Assembly (NCBI GenBank): GCA_025149285.1
Contig: CP102274.1
Coordinates: 6,862,489 to 6,926,488, forward strand
Reading direction: 5' to 3'
Length of the DNA stretch: 64,000 bases
Source: Hungatella hathewayi
GTDB taxonomy: Bacteria; Bacillota; Clostridia; Lachnospirales; Lachnospiraceae
The notes below the pieces were generated by a model. It ran no database searches and had not been told where the DNA came from. It saw only the letters and a program-made list of their open reading frames with translations. Shown one piece after another: positions 33,306 to 42,392 of this stretch (position 1 is the stretch's first letter; the number at the start of each line of letters is the position of its first letter). A program made the translations under genes and the position numbers.

Positions 33306-33896
33306 ATGAATTCATCACATACCACTCGCACTGCCGTACCGTCCAGGCGCATTTCCACAAGAGATTTGGCATTTGCGGGAATGATTGCGGCCATTCTTGC
33401 CATTATATCACAGATCTCAGTTCCCATGCCAACCGGAGTTCCCATAACGATTCAGGTATTTGGAATTACATTGATCGGTGTCGCTTTTGGATGGAGACTG
33501 GGACTTTACGGCTCTCTCGTTTACATCCTGCTTGGTGCTGTCGGCCTTCCAATCTTTGCAAACTTCCGCGGAGGCTTTTCTGTACTGGTGGATTTAACAG
33601 GCGGATATATCTGGTCCTGGCCAGTCATGGCGGTACTATGCGGACTGCAGATTAAATCTGAAAATAAGAAACTGGAAACTGCCTCCATTTTTCTCTTTTC
33701 TTTCATTGGTCTGGCCATCAACGAAACAGCCGGCGGGCTGCAGTGGGCTGCTCTTGCAGGCGACATGTCTGTATGGGGAGTATTTGTCTATTCCATGACA
33801 GCATTTATACCAAAAGATATTGTACTTACGATTCTTGCAGTTATCTTTGGCATTCAGATTCGTAAAACTCTGAATCGCGCCGGTATAACCAGATAA
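33306..33896 (+). CDS. bioY: Biotin transporter BioY
   Basis: 196 residues with six membrane helices and the BioY pattern: RDLAFAGMIAAILAIISQISVPMPTGVPITIQVFGITLIG, LYILLGAVGLPIFANFRGG, LTGGYIWSWPVMA. BioY is the substrate-binding S component of an ECF importer, here without AT genes nearby, so it should use the shared ECF module. The upstream BirA-like operator supports biotin as substrate. GGGAG precedes the ATG. Confidence 0.92.
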   Translation: MNSSHTTRTAVPSRRISTRDLAFAGMIAAILAIISQISVPMPTGVPITIQVFGITLIGVAFGWRLGLYGSLVYILLGAVGLPIFANFRGGFSVLVDLTGGYIWSWPVMAVLCGLQIKSENKKLETASIFLFSFIGLAINETAGGLQWAALAGDMSVWGVFVYSMTAFIPKDIVLTILAVIFGIQIRKTLNRAGITR

Positions 33897-33956
33897 AACG
33901 AATGGTTCCATTTTACAGCGAATAACCCAGTCAAATGGGACAGGCGATATCATCCA

Positions 33957-33985
33957 TTGACTTTCCGCTCCACATCTGCTATGAT
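33957..33985 (+). promoter_or_regulatory. nudC promoter
   Basis: TTGACT (33957-33962), 17 bases, TATGAT (33980-33985), 60 bases before the nudC ATG. Confidence 0.65.
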
Positions 33986-34044
33986 TTCCTGAATACAACC
34001 GTGATATGGTTTAAGATTATAGATAGAAAGAAGGCTTTTCACGC

Positions 34045-34890
34045 ATGATTCAGGAAATCGCACCTCACCGGTTCCGGAACGAATTTTATATTAAAACTCC
34101 GTCTCCGGACAGTTATGTCCTGTTTTTCCAGGATGGTTCCATCCTGCTCAATCATACCGACTCATTGAAAATCCCGAAATTTTCCGAACTAAACATCGCT
34201 GATGCCGACATGATCTCCGGCCACTGTGATTACCTCTTTTCCATTGATACGAAAGAATACTATTTACTCGATGAAACCAGCGTATCTCTGACTGAAGATG
34301 AGACGCTGGCATTCTATCCCACTTCGGTTATCCGCGATTTAGAACCGCTCTGGATTTCATTTGCAGCTGCCAACGGTGCAGAGCTTCACCGCTTCTACCG
34401 CAATAACCATTTTTGCGGCCGCTGCGGCACAGCGAACATAAAAAGTAAAAAGGAACGCTCCATGGTCTGCCCGTCCTGCGGCAACACTGTCTACCCAAAG
34501 ATCGCACCAGCCGTCATAGTGGCTGTCACCGATGGAGATAAGCTTCTTCTCACCAAATATGCAGGACGTGAATACACCCGCTATGCTCTGGTAGCCGGCT
34601 ACACAGAATTCGGTGAGACTCTGGAAGAGACTGTCCGCCGCGAGGTTATGGAAGAAGTCGGCCTGAAAGTAAAAAATATCCGCTATTATAAAAATCAGCC
34701 ATGGGCCTTCAGTGATTCCATGCTGGTAGGTTTCTTTGCCGAGCTGGATGGTTCTCCACAGATCCGTCTGGATGAAACAGAGTTATCCACAGCCGTCTGG
34801 ATGAAACGGGAAGATATCCCCGGAGATTATACGAATGTGAGTCTGACGCATGAGATGATTCTGCTTTTTAAACACGGTCAGCTTTCATAA
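34045..34890 (+). CDS. nudC: NAD+ diphosphatase (NADH pyrophosphatase)
   Basis: 281 residues with the three NudC parts: a variable N-terminal domain, a four-Cys zinc ribbon (FCGRCGTAN and VCPSCGNTVYP, about 129-153), and a Nudix domain whose box reads GETLEETVRREVMEEVGL. After it comes the NudC-specific SQPWPFS-like motif, here NQPWAFSDSMLVGFFAE. The enzyme cleaves NAD(H) to NMN(H) and AMP and can remove NAD caps from RNA. Confidence 0.92.
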   Translation: MIQEIAPHRFRNEFYIKTPSPDSYVLFFQDGSILLNHTDSLKIPKFSELNIADADMISGHCDYLFSIDTKEYYLLDETSVSLTEDETLAFYPTSVIRDLEPLWISFAAANGAELHRFYRNNHFCGRCGTANIKSKKERSMVCPSCGNTVYPKIAPAVIVAVTDGDKLLLTKYAGREYTRYALVAGYTEFGETLEETVRREVMEEVGLKVKNIRYYKNQPWAFSDSMLVGFFAELDGSPQIRLDETELSTAVWMKREDIPGDYTNVSLTHEMILLFKHGQLS

Positions 34891-34912
34891 AGTTTGTAAA
34901 CAATTGCATGCT

Positions 34913-35677
34913 TTACGAAAGCTGCCCCAATATTTCCTGCAGTTTCTCCGCCAACAGCTTTGCAATAGCCTCATTTCCCTCATCGGAAGGATGCAGACCG
35001 TCAAAGGTCATTCCCACCGCTTCCACAGGGTATGGATACGGATCTCTTTTCCAGTCGTAGGGAACATCCACGTAACCCGGATAAACATAGTCGTGATATC
35101 CGGCTTCCTTCCGCAGCCTTTTAAATCGAACCACACTCTCGGCTGTAAAACCGGCATTTTTGTGAAGATCAACCACACAAAGCCCGGCTTTCTCTGCCGA
35201 TCTGGCAATCGCCTCTGCTATATCACACAACCGCTGCCCTGCCTGCGGGCGGTAACTTCCCATAGTCTGACAGCCCGGATCTCCAATGCATACGTAATCC
35301 CCCCGTTCTACCGGTGTCATTATCACTATACGTCCTTTCGGTGCAGTCTCCCTGATACGTGCTGTCAGACATCCCAGATTACCCAATATTGTTCCAGGAA
35401 TCTTTTCCATAAAATCGGCGTCTGTCCCCATTGGAACTCCACGGCGCCAGTCATTTGTCCCTAAAAGAACTGTATAGATATCTGCTTCCGGCAGTTTGGC
35501 CGTAAGCCAGTCCTTAGTCTCCGAACCATTAATTCCGTGATTCATCAGCCTCAGACCGCCAACCTTTTCACACGTCCGGTCCAGATATCCGGACTTCACA
35601 CGATATCCTGTTTCGCTTAAATGATCATTTAAATATGTAAATGAATCCCCAATTGCACACCATCTGATTTCATTCAT
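34913..35677 (-). CDS. SGNH/GDSL esterase, rhamnogalacturonan-acetylesterase-like
   Basis: 254 residues from ATG 35677; the open frame extends to 35806 but that would overlap the previous gene and the terminator. Block I is CAIGDSFTYL with the nucleophile Ser, block III GTNDW, and block V FDGLHPSDEGNEAIA with the Asp-His pair. No signal peptide is present, so it removes acetyl or other acyl groups from imported oligosaccharide. It lies at the end of the GH105/YesMN-type locus, where Bacillus has SGNH rhamnogalacturonan acetylesterases. Confidence 0.8.
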   Translation of the reverse strand: MNEIRWCAIGDSFTYLNDHLSETGYRVKSGYLDRTCEKVGGLRLMNHGINGSETKDWLTAKLPEADIYTVLLGTNDWRRGVPMGTDADFMEKIPGTILGNLGCLTARIRETAPKGRIVIMTPVERGDYVCIGDPGCQTMGSYRPQAGQRLCDIAEAIARSAEKAGLCVVDLHKNAGFTAESVVRFKRLRKEAGYHDYVYPGYVDVPYDWKRDPYPYPVEAVGMTFDGLHPSDEGNEAIAKLLAEKLQEILGQLS

Positions 35678-35729
35678 TCCGGTTCCCCCACTCATACCCT
35701 CATTCACCCCTTCTATATTCCTGGAAACA

Positions 35730-35760
35730 GAGCGCCCATCCTGTTTACAGACGGGCGCTC
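35730..35760 (-). terminator. Hairpin between the large enzyme and SGNH gene
   Basis: GAGCGCCC and GGGCGCTC, extended by a GTC/GAT step, surround a short loop. A weak T-run follows (TGTTTCC), so it may only reduce transcription into the esterase gene. Confidence 0.6.
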
Positions 35761-35777
35761 CAATATCAGACATGAAT

Positions 35778-37703
35778 CTATACATTTTCATATGCCGCAT
35801 TTTCAAAATCCAGCACCGTTTTATGGACTCCGGATGCTATCTCGATTCTGCTTTCGGCAAATTCAGTGAAACTTGCAGGATTATCATACCTCCTGTAGTT
35901 ATGGATCGATATTTCCTCTCCATTGACCGTTAGCGGCAGAAGCCAGCCACAACGCATCTCCCCCTGTGTGGGCGAATGATAGGTGCAGTCAAACTTATCA
36001 CCTGTAACAGATGCATTCTGAAAGTTATTTACAAAGGTCTCAAAGCTTCCGTTTTGTTTTTCAGATCCCATCTCAGCAATCCATACATTTGCATGTCCCT
36101 GGGCCGTATATTCAAACGGACTGTCCATATCAAGTTCCTCATTCCATGTCTCCGGATATACTGCCTGATAAAACTCTTTTTTTACTGGCTGCCACGATGC
36201 GGGTTTTAATGACTTCAATGCAATATAAGCCTTATCTTTTCTCCCTAAAACCCAGCCATATTTCTCAATGACCTCATCAAATTCTTTTGTCGGAAAATAA
36301 GCATGCGTATACTGATAATCGATGTAATCGGCATCAATTCGATACATACACATTACCACATTTTTATTGATTACCGCTTTGGGAAGGAACAAATTACCGG
36401 CAAATTGATTGGGTCTGTAGAAATACTCCTCCGATCCCGGGGAATTCGTAAATACAACCGCTTTTCCCCCCAGCGACGCAGTCCATACATGCTGCTGGAA
36501 ACCGCGGCGGCCTTTCCGGTAATCCTGTACACAGCCCAGCATATAGTCATCGGTTCTGTACGTATAGATATCCGCCTGTGTCATTGCTGTCTGGTCCGGC
36601 GTCTCCGTAACCGGAAGCCCCAGTTTATCCATCAGCTCATATCTTTCCTTATATGCATTTAATCGATTATACATCCAATTGTAAGTTGGAAATACTTTTA
36701 ACGAATTTTGAATAACTTCCCGGTCCGAATACGTCTGCATCCCCCAGAAAAACATGATATTTTCAAAATTCTTCGGATCAATTCCATATGTCTTTGCATC
36801 CTTAAAATCAATACTGACACGCTGCCTGTTAATCCATTCACCCGGCTGCCACGCCGCTTCCGCAATCGCCTTTGGGCATGTATAATCGTAAGCTGCCATC
36901 AGAACCCCACAGGTTGAGAGATCATCAAAGGAATATTCCGTATCCCACAATAATCCCATGACAGGCAATACTGCTTCTTTCTGCGGATTCGTAATAGCAT
37001 TTGTGTATGCACGTCCATGTGTTCCTCCCAAATGCCCGCGAAAAGAATTTGCTGCCAGATCAAAGAGCAGCATATCAATTAACATTTTGCTCTTTATGCG
37101 GATGTCCTGATCATCCGCATAATAGGCCAGTCCCAGCAGAGCCAGCATATCTTCTGCATAATAGCCCTGGCTCAGCCATTCCGAAAAACCGAATCGGATA
37201 CGCCATGACAGCCATTGTCTGATTTGTCCGGCTGCGTGCTCCTGATGCCATTGTCCCGTCTGTCCGTTGTTAAGAAATATACGGTCCGGGAAAATTTTAC
37301 CGGTCAGATACTCCGCACTGTGGAAAAGAATCTGATGATTTTCTGTGAAATAGCATCCAGTCGTTTCTCCCGGTTCATCCAGCCAGTACCGGAATCCTAA
37401 AAGAGTGGATTCTATTCTGGCACAATAGTCCGGATCCATATAACTCTTGTCCCGGTGCTCCATTAATATTCTGATATATGCCGGAATAATAAAATCCGCA
37501 CAATCCCGCCTGCTTGCGACATGATCCAATCCCAAATCCATATTTTGATAATCTATCGCCTCAGTCGTTTCTCCACAGTTTTGCAGCTCCATTTTGGCAA
37601 GTTCTAAATAAACTCCATGAAAGGATCGAAAACCGTAACGTGTATCACCGGCCTTTCCCTTTGAAGCTTCTACCATTTTTTTTAAATATAAAATCCGGTC
37701 CAT
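35778..37703 (-). CDS. Large carbohydrate-active enzyme, unassigned (alpha/alpha-toroid plus beta domain)
   Basis: 641 residues from ATG 37703, preceded by AGAGGGGGC; the longer frame to 37775 overlaps the upstream gene. The N-terminal 350 residues are helical with Trp/Tyr-rich hairpins (YFTENHQILFHSAEYLTGKIFPDR, WLSWRIRFGFSEWLSQGYYAEDMLALLGL, RGHLGGTHGRAYTNAI), the look of an alpha/alpha-barrel lyase or hydrolase. The C-terminal part is beta-rich, as in heparinase-like lyases. ENHQILFHSAEY and GGTHGRAY hold likely catalytic His/Asn/Tyr. No signal peptide is visible. Genomic context suggests a pectin-derived substrate. I cannot place it in a named family. Confidence 0.65.
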   Translation of the reverse strand: MDRILYLKKMVEASKGKAGDTRYGFRSFHGVYLELAKMELQNCGETTEAIDYQNMDLGLDHVASRRDCADFIIPAYIRILMEHRDKSYMDPDYCARIESTLLGFRYWLDEPGETTGCYFTENHQILFHSAEYLTGKIFPDRIFLNNGQTGQWHQEHAAGQIRQWLSWRIRFGFSEWLSQGYYAEDMLALLGLAYYADDQDIRIKSKMLIDMLLFDLAANSFRGHLGGTHGRAYTNAITNPQKEAVLPVMGLLWDTEYSFDDLSTCGVLMAAYDYTCPKAIAEAAWQPGEWINRQRVSIDFKDAKTYGIDPKNFENIMFFWGMQTYSDREVIQNSLKVFPTYNWMYNRLNAYKERYELMDKLGLPVTETPDQTAMTQADIYTYRTDDYMLGCVQDYRKGRRGFQQHVWTASLGGKAVVFTNSPGSEEYFYRPNQFAGNLFLPKAVINKNVVMCMYRIDADYIDYQYTHAYFPTKEFDEVIEKYGWVLGRKDKAYIALKSLKPASWQPVKKEFYQAVYPETWNEELDMDSPFEYTAQGHANVWIAEMGSEKQNGSFETFVNNFQNASVTGDKFDCTYHSPTQGEMRCGWLLPLTVNGEEISIHNYRRYDNPASFTEFAESRIEIASGVHKTVLDFENAAYENV

Positions 37704-37719
37704 CACACTGCCCCCTCTG

Positions 37720-39378
37720 TTAAGACTGGCTGTCACCATATATTTTATTAAAATGTTCCGTTCTTTCTTCCACAATCTTTTCTATTCCTGCATTTTCACA
37801 TTCTTTCATGAATGTATCATACATTCCATCAAATTCTTCCGGTGCACACGTAATACATTTTACCAGCCATTCAGAACACACCAGATCTAAATCTGTTTTT
37901 CTCTCAGATGCTGACGGTGCGGAATAAGAATCTGGTACCAGCAGTTCGCCCACTAAAGAGTTCTTATAATTATTCAATACGTAATTTTCGTACCCTACAT
38001 TATTAGAAGCCGTCATCTCATGGAATTCGTCCGCTGTGCTCGCATAGGCACTGTTCCCAAGAATAAACAGATCATTGCCAAGCCAGTCCTTATCCTTGGC
38101 ATTATATTCACTGTCAATGACTTTCGGCAGACCATTGGAATCCAGCGTATAATGCTCATCTTCAAATCCATTGATAAGCACATATCCGCCCTGCTTCGTA
38201 CACAGCCAGTCTAAATATGTCATACATGCCTCTACCGTTTCCGCATCTGCGGTCTTCGGACAAAAAGCTATCATACCGCCTGGCGAGTAAGTGGCTGAGT
38301 ACTGTTTGCCATTATTTACGTTCTTTAATGATGGAATGGATACAAATTCAGCATCCTTATTATTTTCTTTCAAAGACTTAAGGAGATTACTGGTAACCCG
38401 CACATTAAAGCTGATGTCATATTCGCAGAAACCTAACGCCCCATTCACAATATCACTGGTAAGAGAATCCCTTGTCTCTGTATAATACTCTTTATCCATC
38501 AGCCCTGCATTATAACATTTGTTAATAAAACGGAAATAATCCCTGATGCCCTCATCGTAATAATATTCAATTCCAGTTGCAATATGGCGTTCCTTCTCAT
38601 TATCACCCAGTTTTGTAAAGGCCGCGGCCATGGTATTGCGATAGCAGACTGAGTTTGAAGGATTAAACAGTGTCCAGAATGAAGCACCTACCACATCCTT
38701 TCTCTGGTCCGGATTATCATTTACAAATCTGGTTAAAACCTCAAACAGCTCATCCGGAGTTTCCGGTACCTCTAACCCCAGTTTATCCAGCCAGTCCTGT
38801 CTTATAAAAAGATTGCTGGCCGCCAGAGTCGGCCTCTTCGCCACAATTCCATATAAATGGTTATCAGCGGTTTTTCCTACATCAATTACATCCTGTCCTA
38901 AATATGCTTTTAAGTTTTTGGCCTGATCCTCTCCCTCAACAAATTCCGTCAAATCCCAGATACCGCCCTGATTCCAGTAATCTTCCGCATAAGCATAGGT
39001 ATAAGTTGTAACAATATCAGGAGCGGTTCCGGATGACATCATGGTCTGCATCTTAGTAACCTCATCTGCCCTGGGCACAGCTACAAATTCTACATTGATG
39101 CCAACCTTATTCATCTCTTCATTCACATATTTAACCCATCTGTTATCCGTCAATGTACTGCCTTCCGGAGCATTGCTTCGGTCGAAAAGTTCAACCTTTA
39201 TCGTAACATTGTCAAACATTTTTTCGCCGTATGTTGTTACATAGTTTGCATCCTTTGCCGCTGCTACTTTTGTCTCACTTTCCTGTTTTCCTCCGCATCC
39301 GGCCAGTGAACCAGCCGTTATCACAGCTGCAAGCATCACGGACACCCCTCTTTTAGTTGAAAAACTTCCCTTTTTCAT
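37720..39378 (-). CDS. Oligosaccharide-binding lipoprotein (YtcQ/LipO-like)
   Basis: 552 residues from ATG 39378, preceded by AAGGAG; the frame continues to 39420 without a better site. The lipoprotein signal ends LAAVITAGSLAGC. The mature part is a long family 1 solute-binding protein (VTIKVELFDRSNAPEGSTLTDN, TAPDIVTTYTYAYAEDYWNQGGIWDL, GGMIAFCPKTADAETVEACMTYLDWL), typical partner of LplB/YtcP permeases. It works in the cell-surface import of complex oligosaccharides. It is the second binding-protein gene of the locus and the intact one. Confidence 0.9.
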   Translation of the reverse strand: MKKGSFSTKRGVSVMLAAVITAGSLAGCGGKQESETKVAAAKDANYVTTYGEKMFDNVTIKVELFDRSNAPEGSTLTDNRWVKYVNEEMNKVGINVEFVAVPRADEVTKMQTMMSSGTAPDIVTTYTYAYAEDYWNQGGIWDLTEFVEGEDQAKNLKAYLGQDVIDVGKTADNHLYGIVAKRPTLAASNLFIRQDWLDKLGLEVPETPDELFEVLTRFVNDNPDQRKDVVGASFWTLFNPSNSVCYRNTMAAAFTKLGDNEKERHIATGIEYYYDEGIRDYFRFINKCYNAGLMDKEYYTETRDSLTSDIVNGALGFCEYDISFNVRVTSNLLKSLKENNKDAEFVSIPSLKNVNNGKQYSATYSPGGMIAFCPKTADAETVEACMTYLDWLCTKQGGYVLINGFEDEHYTLDSNGLPKVIDSEYNAKDKDWLGNDLFILGNSAYASTADEFHEMTASNNVGYENYVLNNYKNSLVGELLVPDSYSAPSASERKTDLDLVCSEWLVKCITCAPEEFDGMYDTFMKECENAGIEKIVEERTEHFNKIYGDSQS

Positions 39379-39420
39379 TCCCTCTTCTCCTTTCTTTCCA
39401 ACACCCTTTTTCGGGTGCAC

Positions 39421-40299
39421 TCATCCCTTTACAGCTCCCAGCATAACTCCCTTAACAAAGTACTTCTGAAGCCATGGATATACTACCAGAATCGGAATCG
39501 TGGATACTGCCACACATGCCATTTTAAGAGACTGTGACATCACCTGGACATCCGCTTCACTGGCCGCTCCCGAATTCAGCTCATCCGCAAACAGCAGACT
39601 CCGCAGCCTCAGCTGAAGTGTATACTTATCCGGATCCTGAATATAAAGCAGTGCATCAAAATAATTATTCCAATACTGCACTGCGTAAAATAATGCAATC
39701 GTGGCGATAATCGGTACCGAAAGCGGGATTACAATCTTAAAAAATACCGCGATATCCGATGCACCATCGATTCTGGCCGCCTCTTCCAGACTCTCCGGCA
39801 GCTGCTTAAAAAAGGTTCGCATTACGATAAAATTAAATACGCTCATTGCCTGTGGTATGTACAGAGAAGTGAGCGAGTCATACATCCCAAGCTGCTTCAC
39901 CACAAGGAAAGTCGGTATAATCCCGCCATTAAAATACATGGTAAAAATGATCAGCCCCAACAAAATCTTTTTACCCGGCAGCGTATCCCTTGACAAAGCA
40001 TATGCCGCAAAGGTTGTCAGTAAAAGACCTGCAAAAGTACCCATAAAAGTAACAAAAACAGTGGTACTCATGGCTTTCCACATCTGCTGCTTGCCAATAA
40101 TCTGCTGATAAGCGCTGATTGTAAAATCAATGGGATAAAATGTAACCTTTCCCGACAGAACTGCATTATATCCACTGAATGAATATGCCAGGACATTTAA
40201 AAAAGGATATACACAGGCAAATACAAGCAGTGTCAGTACTAAATATAAAAAGAACTTTCCTACTGTAAATTTACGCTTTTGTGCCGTTTTTTCCTCCAT
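39421..40299 (-). CDS. Oligosaccharide ABC permease (YtcP/LplC type)
   Basis: 292 residues from ATG 40299; its ribosome site GAGGAGGGG lies within the end of the LplB gene. Six helices and the EAA loop LEEAARIDGASDIAVFFKIVIPLSVPI are present, with the usual C-terminal VKGVMLGAVKG. It pairs with the LplB-type permease directly upstream. Confidence 0.9.
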   Translation of the reverse strand: MEEKTAQKRKFTVGKFFLYLVLTLLVFACVYPFLNVLAYSFSGYNAVLSGKVTFYPIDFTISAYQQIIGKQQMWKAMSTTVFVTFMGTFAGLLLTTFAAYALSRDTLPGKKILLGLIIFTMYFNGGIIPTFLVVKQLGMYDSLTSLYIPQAMSVFNFIVMRTFFKQLPESLEEAARIDGASDIAVFFKIVIPLSVPIIATIALFYAVQYWNNYFDALLYIQDPDKYTLQLRLRSLLFADELNSGAASEADVQVMSQSLKMACVAVSTIPILVVYPWLQKYFVKGVMLGAVKG

Positions 40300-40300
40300 G

Positions 40301-41239
40301 TTATATAATCCCCTCCTCCCCAATCAGCTTTGCGAATTTATCTGCAAGAAACAGAATCAGAATATTAACAACCGATTGGAAGAGACCAATCGCTGTCGAA
40401 TCACTGTATTTTGCATTCTGGATACCCAGCCTGTATACATAGGTACTGATAACCTCCGATACTCCCATTACTTTATCATTTCCCAGCAATAGAGGTGCAT
40501 CCAGTCCTATTGTCATCATTTTAGAAACCTGTAAAATAAGCATTGTCACAATCACGGATTTTATTGCAGGCAGCGTCACATAGATCATTCGCTGAAACTT
40601 GGTGGCACCATCCAAATAGGCTGCTTCATACATCGATTCATCGACATTGGTAAGCGCCGCCAGATAAATAATAGTTCCCCAGCCCACCTCTTTCCACAGA
40701 TTCAGCATTACGTATACAAAAATCCACCAGCCATTGCTGCTTAAAAATGGTATTGCCTGACCTCCTGCATTAACAATCAGATTATTAATGGTTCCATTTC
40801 TCTGTGAAAATAAGTTAGTGGCAATTCCTGCAACGACTACCCAGGAAATGAAATGAGGCAGATACAGCAATGACTGAGAAATCTTTTTAAACCGTATGCT
40901 TAAAACCTCGTTCAGCATTAACGACACGATAATAGTAATGGGGAATGTCACACACAGGGTTGTCAGATTCAAGAGGAGTGTATTTCTGACCGCACTCCAG
41001 AAATTCGCATTTTTAAATATTCTTCTGAAGACTTCTAAACCAGCCCACTCACTCCCATTTATTCCTTTAAATACGTTATAATCCTTAAAGGCAATCACCA
41101 CGCCATACATCGGCCAGTATTTGAAAATTACGTAATACAGAATGGCAGGAGCTAATAAAACATACAGCCACTTATGAGTCCAAACTCTGCGCCCTAAATT
41201 CTTAGTATAGAGCAGCCCGTTTCCCTTTATCATTTTCAT
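40301..41239 (-). CDS. Oligosaccharide ABC permease (LplB/YteP type)
   Basis: 312 residues from ATG 41239 behind GAGGGA; the longer frame to 41299 would overlap the GH105 gene. The opening WLYVLLAPAILYYVIFKYWPMYGVVIAFKDYNVF and the EAA loop MYEAAYLDGATKFQRMIYVTLPAIKSVI are the LplB hallmark. In Bacillus, YteP/YtcP/YtcQ import rhamnogalacturonan-derived sugars. Energy is likely from a shared ATPase, since none is encoded here. Confidence 0.92.
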   Translation of the reverse strand: MKMIKGNGLLYTKNLGRRVWTHKWLYVLLAPAILYYVIFKYWPMYGVVIAFKDYNVFKGINGSEWAGLEVFRRIFKNANFWSAVRNTLLLNLTTLCVTFPITIIVSLMLNEVLSIRFKKISQSLLYLPHFISWVVVAGIATNLFSQRNGTINNLIVNAGGQAIPFLSSNGWWIFVYVMLNLWKEVGWGTIIYLAALTNVDESMYEAAYLDGATKFQRMIYVTLPAIKSVIVTMLILQVSKMMTIGLDAPLLLGNDKVMGVSEVISTYVYRLGIQNAKYSDSTAIGLFQSVVNILILFLADKFAKLIGEEGII

Positions 41240-41270
41240 TTGGTTCCCTCGCAATCTCTGTGATACAACC

Positions 41271-42359
41271 TTACTGATTAACCAGACAGTACTCTGCACA
41301 CATAATCAGAAACGCGCCCATACCATGTAAATCGTTTACCACCACAGGTCTGTCGCAGTAATGTCTGTAATCTCCAACGCCGGTCCCGATACAGACATTG
41401 CCGATAAGAATATCATCCCCAGCCCACTCCAGTGAATGAATTACCGCCTCATACCCTTTTTTTGCATACTGGAAGTATTTTTTATCTAATATCCCTTTGC
41501 GAATTGCCTTACACAGGGCGGCAGTAAACAGGCAGGAACAGGAAGTTTCCAACCAGTTTCCCTCTGTGTCCCCTTTATCCAGCACCTGATACCAGCGTCC
41601 TTCCGATGACTGAACTTTGCATACTGCATCCAATAGGGAGCAAAGACTCTGGCATATTGTCCCATATTTCGGGTGATCCCTGCTGATAAAATCCAGATCA
41701 TCCAGAATGGCAACCGGAACCCATCCGACTGATCTCCCCCAAAACTCTGGCGAGCATCCGGTCTCCTTATCTGCCCAAACCTCACTTCTGCTTTCGTCCC
41801 AGGCATGATACAGAAGACCGGTCCTGGAATCCCGGGTTTTTGAAATCATAAGCAGAATCTGTTTGATCACCAGTTCCGTGTATTCCGGTTTATGATAGCG
41901 ATACCCATATTCTGCGCAGATCGGACCTCCCATGTACAGACCATCCAGCCACATCTGATGAGGCAGCGTGCGCATATGCCAGAATCCGCCCTCCTCTGTC
42001 TTTGGAAAATCATAGATTTTAGGAACGATCCGGTCCAGCGCTGTCTTATACCTTGGGTCGCCCGTTCTGTCCATCAAAGGATAAAGCAGAATTCCCGACT
42101 GCATATCATCCAGCTGTCCGTCATCGTAATTCTTAATATTGCCCTCTTCATCAATCTGACTGTCCACCCATCCCTTTATATAATCAAAATAATCTTCATT
42201 CTTTGTCAGGCTGTAAATCTTATACATACCGGACAGAAACACTCCCTGATGGTAATGAAATCTGTCTACAGGCGGTAATTTTGCCGCTTCGTACTTTCTC
42301 ATGATAGTATTGCAGGCCTTTTCCCCATACCACAATGCATTTTTTTCACTTTCACCCAT
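41271..42359 (-). CDS. GH105 unsaturated rhamnogalacturonyl hydrolase (YteR-like)
   Basis: 362 residues forming a GH88/GH105 six-hairpin barrel: RFHYHQGVFLSGMYKIY, YDDGQLDDMQSGILLYPL, MWLDGLYMGGPICAEYG, LYHAWDESRSEVWADKETGCSPEFWGRSVGWVPVAILD. The Asp in MWLDGLYMG corresponds to the catalytic acid of YteR. It cleaves the unsaturated uronic acid from lyase products, usually rhamnogalacturonan disaccharides. Cytosolic, no signal peptide, in an operon with the importer. GGAG precedes the ATG at 42359. Confidence 0.9.
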   Translation of the reverse strand: MGESEKNALWYGEKACNTIMRKYEAAKLPPVDRFHYHQGVFLSGMYKIYSLTKNEDYFDYIKGWVDSQIDEEGNIKNYDDGQLDDMQSGILLYPLMDRTGDPRYKTALDRIVPKIYDFPKTEEGGFWHMRTLPHQMWLDGLYMGGPICAEYGYRYHKPEYTELVIKQILLMISKTRDSRTGLLYHAWDESRSEVWADKETGCSPEFWGRSVGWVPVAILDDLDFISRDHPKYGTICQSLCSLLDAVCKVQSSEGRWYQVLDKGDTEGNWLETSCSCLFTAALCKAIRKGILDKKYFQYAKKGYEAVIHSLEWAGDDILIGNVCIGTGVGDYRHYCDRPVVVNDLHGMGAFLIMCAEYCLVNQ

Positions 42360-42392
42360 ATATCATTTCTCCTTTTCTTTCTCTCCCCTTAC

